DNA from: Litoreibacter ponti
GTDB lineage: Bacteria; Pseudomonadota; Alphaproteobacteria; Rhodobacterales; Rhodobacteraceae
NCBI RefSeq assembly: GCF_003054285.1
Contig: NZ_QBKS01000001.1
Span: 1-64,000 of the forward strand
Reading direction: 5' to 3'
Length of the DNA: 64,000 nt
The notes under the pieces: model-generated
Database searches by the model: none
Told to the model about the DNA's origin: nothing
Seen by the model: the letters and a program-made list of their open reading frames with translations, nothing else
In this document: one piece after another, positions 63,012 through 64,000 of the stretch
Position numbering within the stretch: position 1 is the first letter of the stretch
How the letters are laid out: the number at the start of each line of letters is the position of its first letter
Translations under genes and position numbers: made by a program

Positions 63012-63890
63012 ATGTCGCGCGCCCAACGCAAAAGCCCCGCCCTTCGCATCAGCCTGACGCTGTTCCTGGTGATCTGGCTGTTCATGGCGGCCTTCCCGTT
63101 CCTGTGGACGCTGTGGGGGTCGTTCAAGGTCGAGCTCGACTTCTTCTCGATCACCGACTGGACCGACGCGCTGACCGGTCCGCGGACCGAAGCGACCTAT
63201 GGCTCGCCCTTCACCGGCGCGGGCTACGAGGGCGCGTGGATTCAGGAAGAGTTCTGGCGCGCGGCGATCAACACTACGCTGGTTTGCATCTTCGTGGTCT
63301 GCACCTCGCTCACCATCGGCACGCTGGGCGGCTACGCCCTGTCGCGCTCGGGCAACAAATACGTCTTCTGGCTGCTGATCACCGCGCTGATCTTTCGCGC
63401 CATGCCGCCGATCACGCTGGTGGCGGGCTACCTGTTGCCGTTCTTTGAATGGAACCTCTGGGGCCACTTGGCCACCACGGTGATCGTGCTGGTGGCGATC
63501 AACCAGCCATTCACGCTGTGGATGCTGCATTCCTTCTTCACCAAAATTCCCAAGGATCTGGACGAGAGCGCCATGGTCGATGGCTGCACCCGCTTTCAGG
63601 CCTTCCGCCATGTGATCATCCCGGTCATGTGGCCCGGCGTGATCACCACGGGGCTGTTCTCGTTCCTGCTCGCCTATAACGACTTCGCGGTCACCGCGAT
63701 GCTGCTCTCGAAAGAGAACCAGACCATGGTGCCCAAGATCGCAAGCTTCCTTGGCACTACCCAGACCGAGGGCAACGTCATGTTCGCCGTGGCCTCCGTG
63801 GTCTCGGCCACCGCGCCGCTCTTCGTGCTGGTGCTCTTCTTCCAACGTCAAATTGTCTCCGGCCTGACCGCCGGTGCCGTGAAAGGCTGA
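63012..63890 (+). CDS. Sugar ABC transporter permease 2
   Basis: 292-residue MalG-type permease with EAA loop KDLDESAMVDGCTRFQAFRHVIIPVMWPG. It carries a shorter periplasmic insertion (about 35-75, DFFSITDWTDALTGPRTEATYG onward). Starts one base after the previous stop. Confidence 0.92.
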   Translation: MSRAQRKSPALRISLTLFLVIWLFMAAFPFLWTLWGSFKVELDFFSITDWTDALTGPRTEATYGSPFTGAGYEGAWIQEEFWRAAINTTLVCIFVVCTSLTIGTLGGYALSRSGNKYVFWLLITALIFRAMPPITLVAGYLLPFFEWNLWGHLATTVIVLVAINQPFTLWMLHSFFTKIPKDLDESAMVDGCTRFQAFRHVIIPVMWPGVITTGLFSFLLAYNDFAVTAMLLSKENQTMVPKIASFLGTTQTEGNVMFAVASVVSATAPLFVLVLFFQRQIVSGLTAGAVKG

Positions 63891-63894
63891 TCCC

Positions 63895-64000
63895 ATGGCA
63901 GAGATCGTGCTCAAGAATATCAACAAGCGGTGGGGCACCTTCATCGGGGTGAAGGATTTCGACCTGACCATCGCGGATCGCGAGTTTCTGGTGCTGCTCG
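63895..64000 (+). CDS. ABC transporter ATPase, N-terminal part
   Basis: Truncated by the window end after 35 codons: MAEIVLKNINKRWGTFIGV and then KDFDLTIADREFLVLL, the first strands of a MalK/UgpC-type ATPase before Walker A. It completes the importer operon with the two permeases. Confidence 0.88.
   Translation, partial: MAEIVLKNINKRWGTFIGVKDFDLTIADREFLVLL

Overview
The window reads as chromosomal DNA from an alphaproteobacterium of the Rhodobacterales (roseobacter/Rhodobacter type). The evidence is high G+C coding sequence with GTG/TTG starts and ATGA overlaps, a yceD-rpmF-plsX-fabH-ihfA-merR run, an scpA-scpB pair behind argS, a SPOR protein and nagZ, a DksA that keeps only one finger cysteine, ccmABCD, and FnrL- and SqrR-type operators. 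There is one tRNA (Pro, GGG). I saw no rRNA, CRISPR array, transposase or prophage. Apart from one A+T-rich two-gene patch, it looks like core and near-core chromosome.

Layout. 1-4.3 kb: tail of a repeat protein, then a CoxE-like VWA protein, a 56-residue membrane protein, a DUF2927 lipoprotein and a MoxR ATPase. 4.4-10.1 kb: DksA, a LysE-type exporter, exonuclease III, small secreted proteins, ErpA and dGTPase. 10.2-17 kb: argS, SPOR protein, nagZ, scpA, scpB, a dCTP deaminase and tRNA-Pro. 17.1-22.7 kb: the lipid/ribosome operon, read leftwards, then bamE and msrB. 22.8-28.9 kb: OlsB-like acyltransferase, ABC-F ATPase, Ldh-family dehydrogenase, small transporter, flavoprotein, SDR and an HExxH lipoprotein. 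29-30.3 kb: two paralogous c-type cytochromes and a glycine-zipper lipoprotein, each behind an FNR-like site. 30.6-31.5 kb: the A+T-rich pair of unknown genes. 31.5-45.8 kb: parE, ppk2, DUF1007-NicO metal genes, a MATE pump, unknown genes, a TPR-sulfotransferase, aspartate aminotransferase, regulators, sdhE and ccmABCD. 45.9-50.1 kb: acnA, a methyltransferase-like membrane protein and a DUF1223 protein.

The most notable region is 50.0-55.3 kb. Nine leftward genes follow each other with gaps of 39 bases or less, several overlapping, behind an ATTC-N8-GAAT site, the pattern recognised by the persulfide sensor SqrR/BigR. The first four match the known persulfide-detoxification set: an ETHE1-like metallo-hydrolase, two YeeE/YedE membrane proteins and a stand-alone DUF442 sulfurtransferase. 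They are followed directly by a three-gene cobalt-type nitrile hydratase whose beta subunit is split in two, the layout of thiocyanate hydrolase. This suggests a link between persulfide stress and thiocyanate or nitrile hydration that I do not know from the literature.

55.3-60.4 kb holds a fatty-acid module: dienelactone hydrolase, an ACAD10/11-like dehydrogenase, a divergent APH-type kinase and a FadJ-like fusion. The kinase and dehydrogenase correspond to the two halves of animal ACAD10/11, so 4-hydroxy acids are a likely substrate. The window ends in a CUT1-type ABC importer (binding protein, two permeases and the start of the ATPase).
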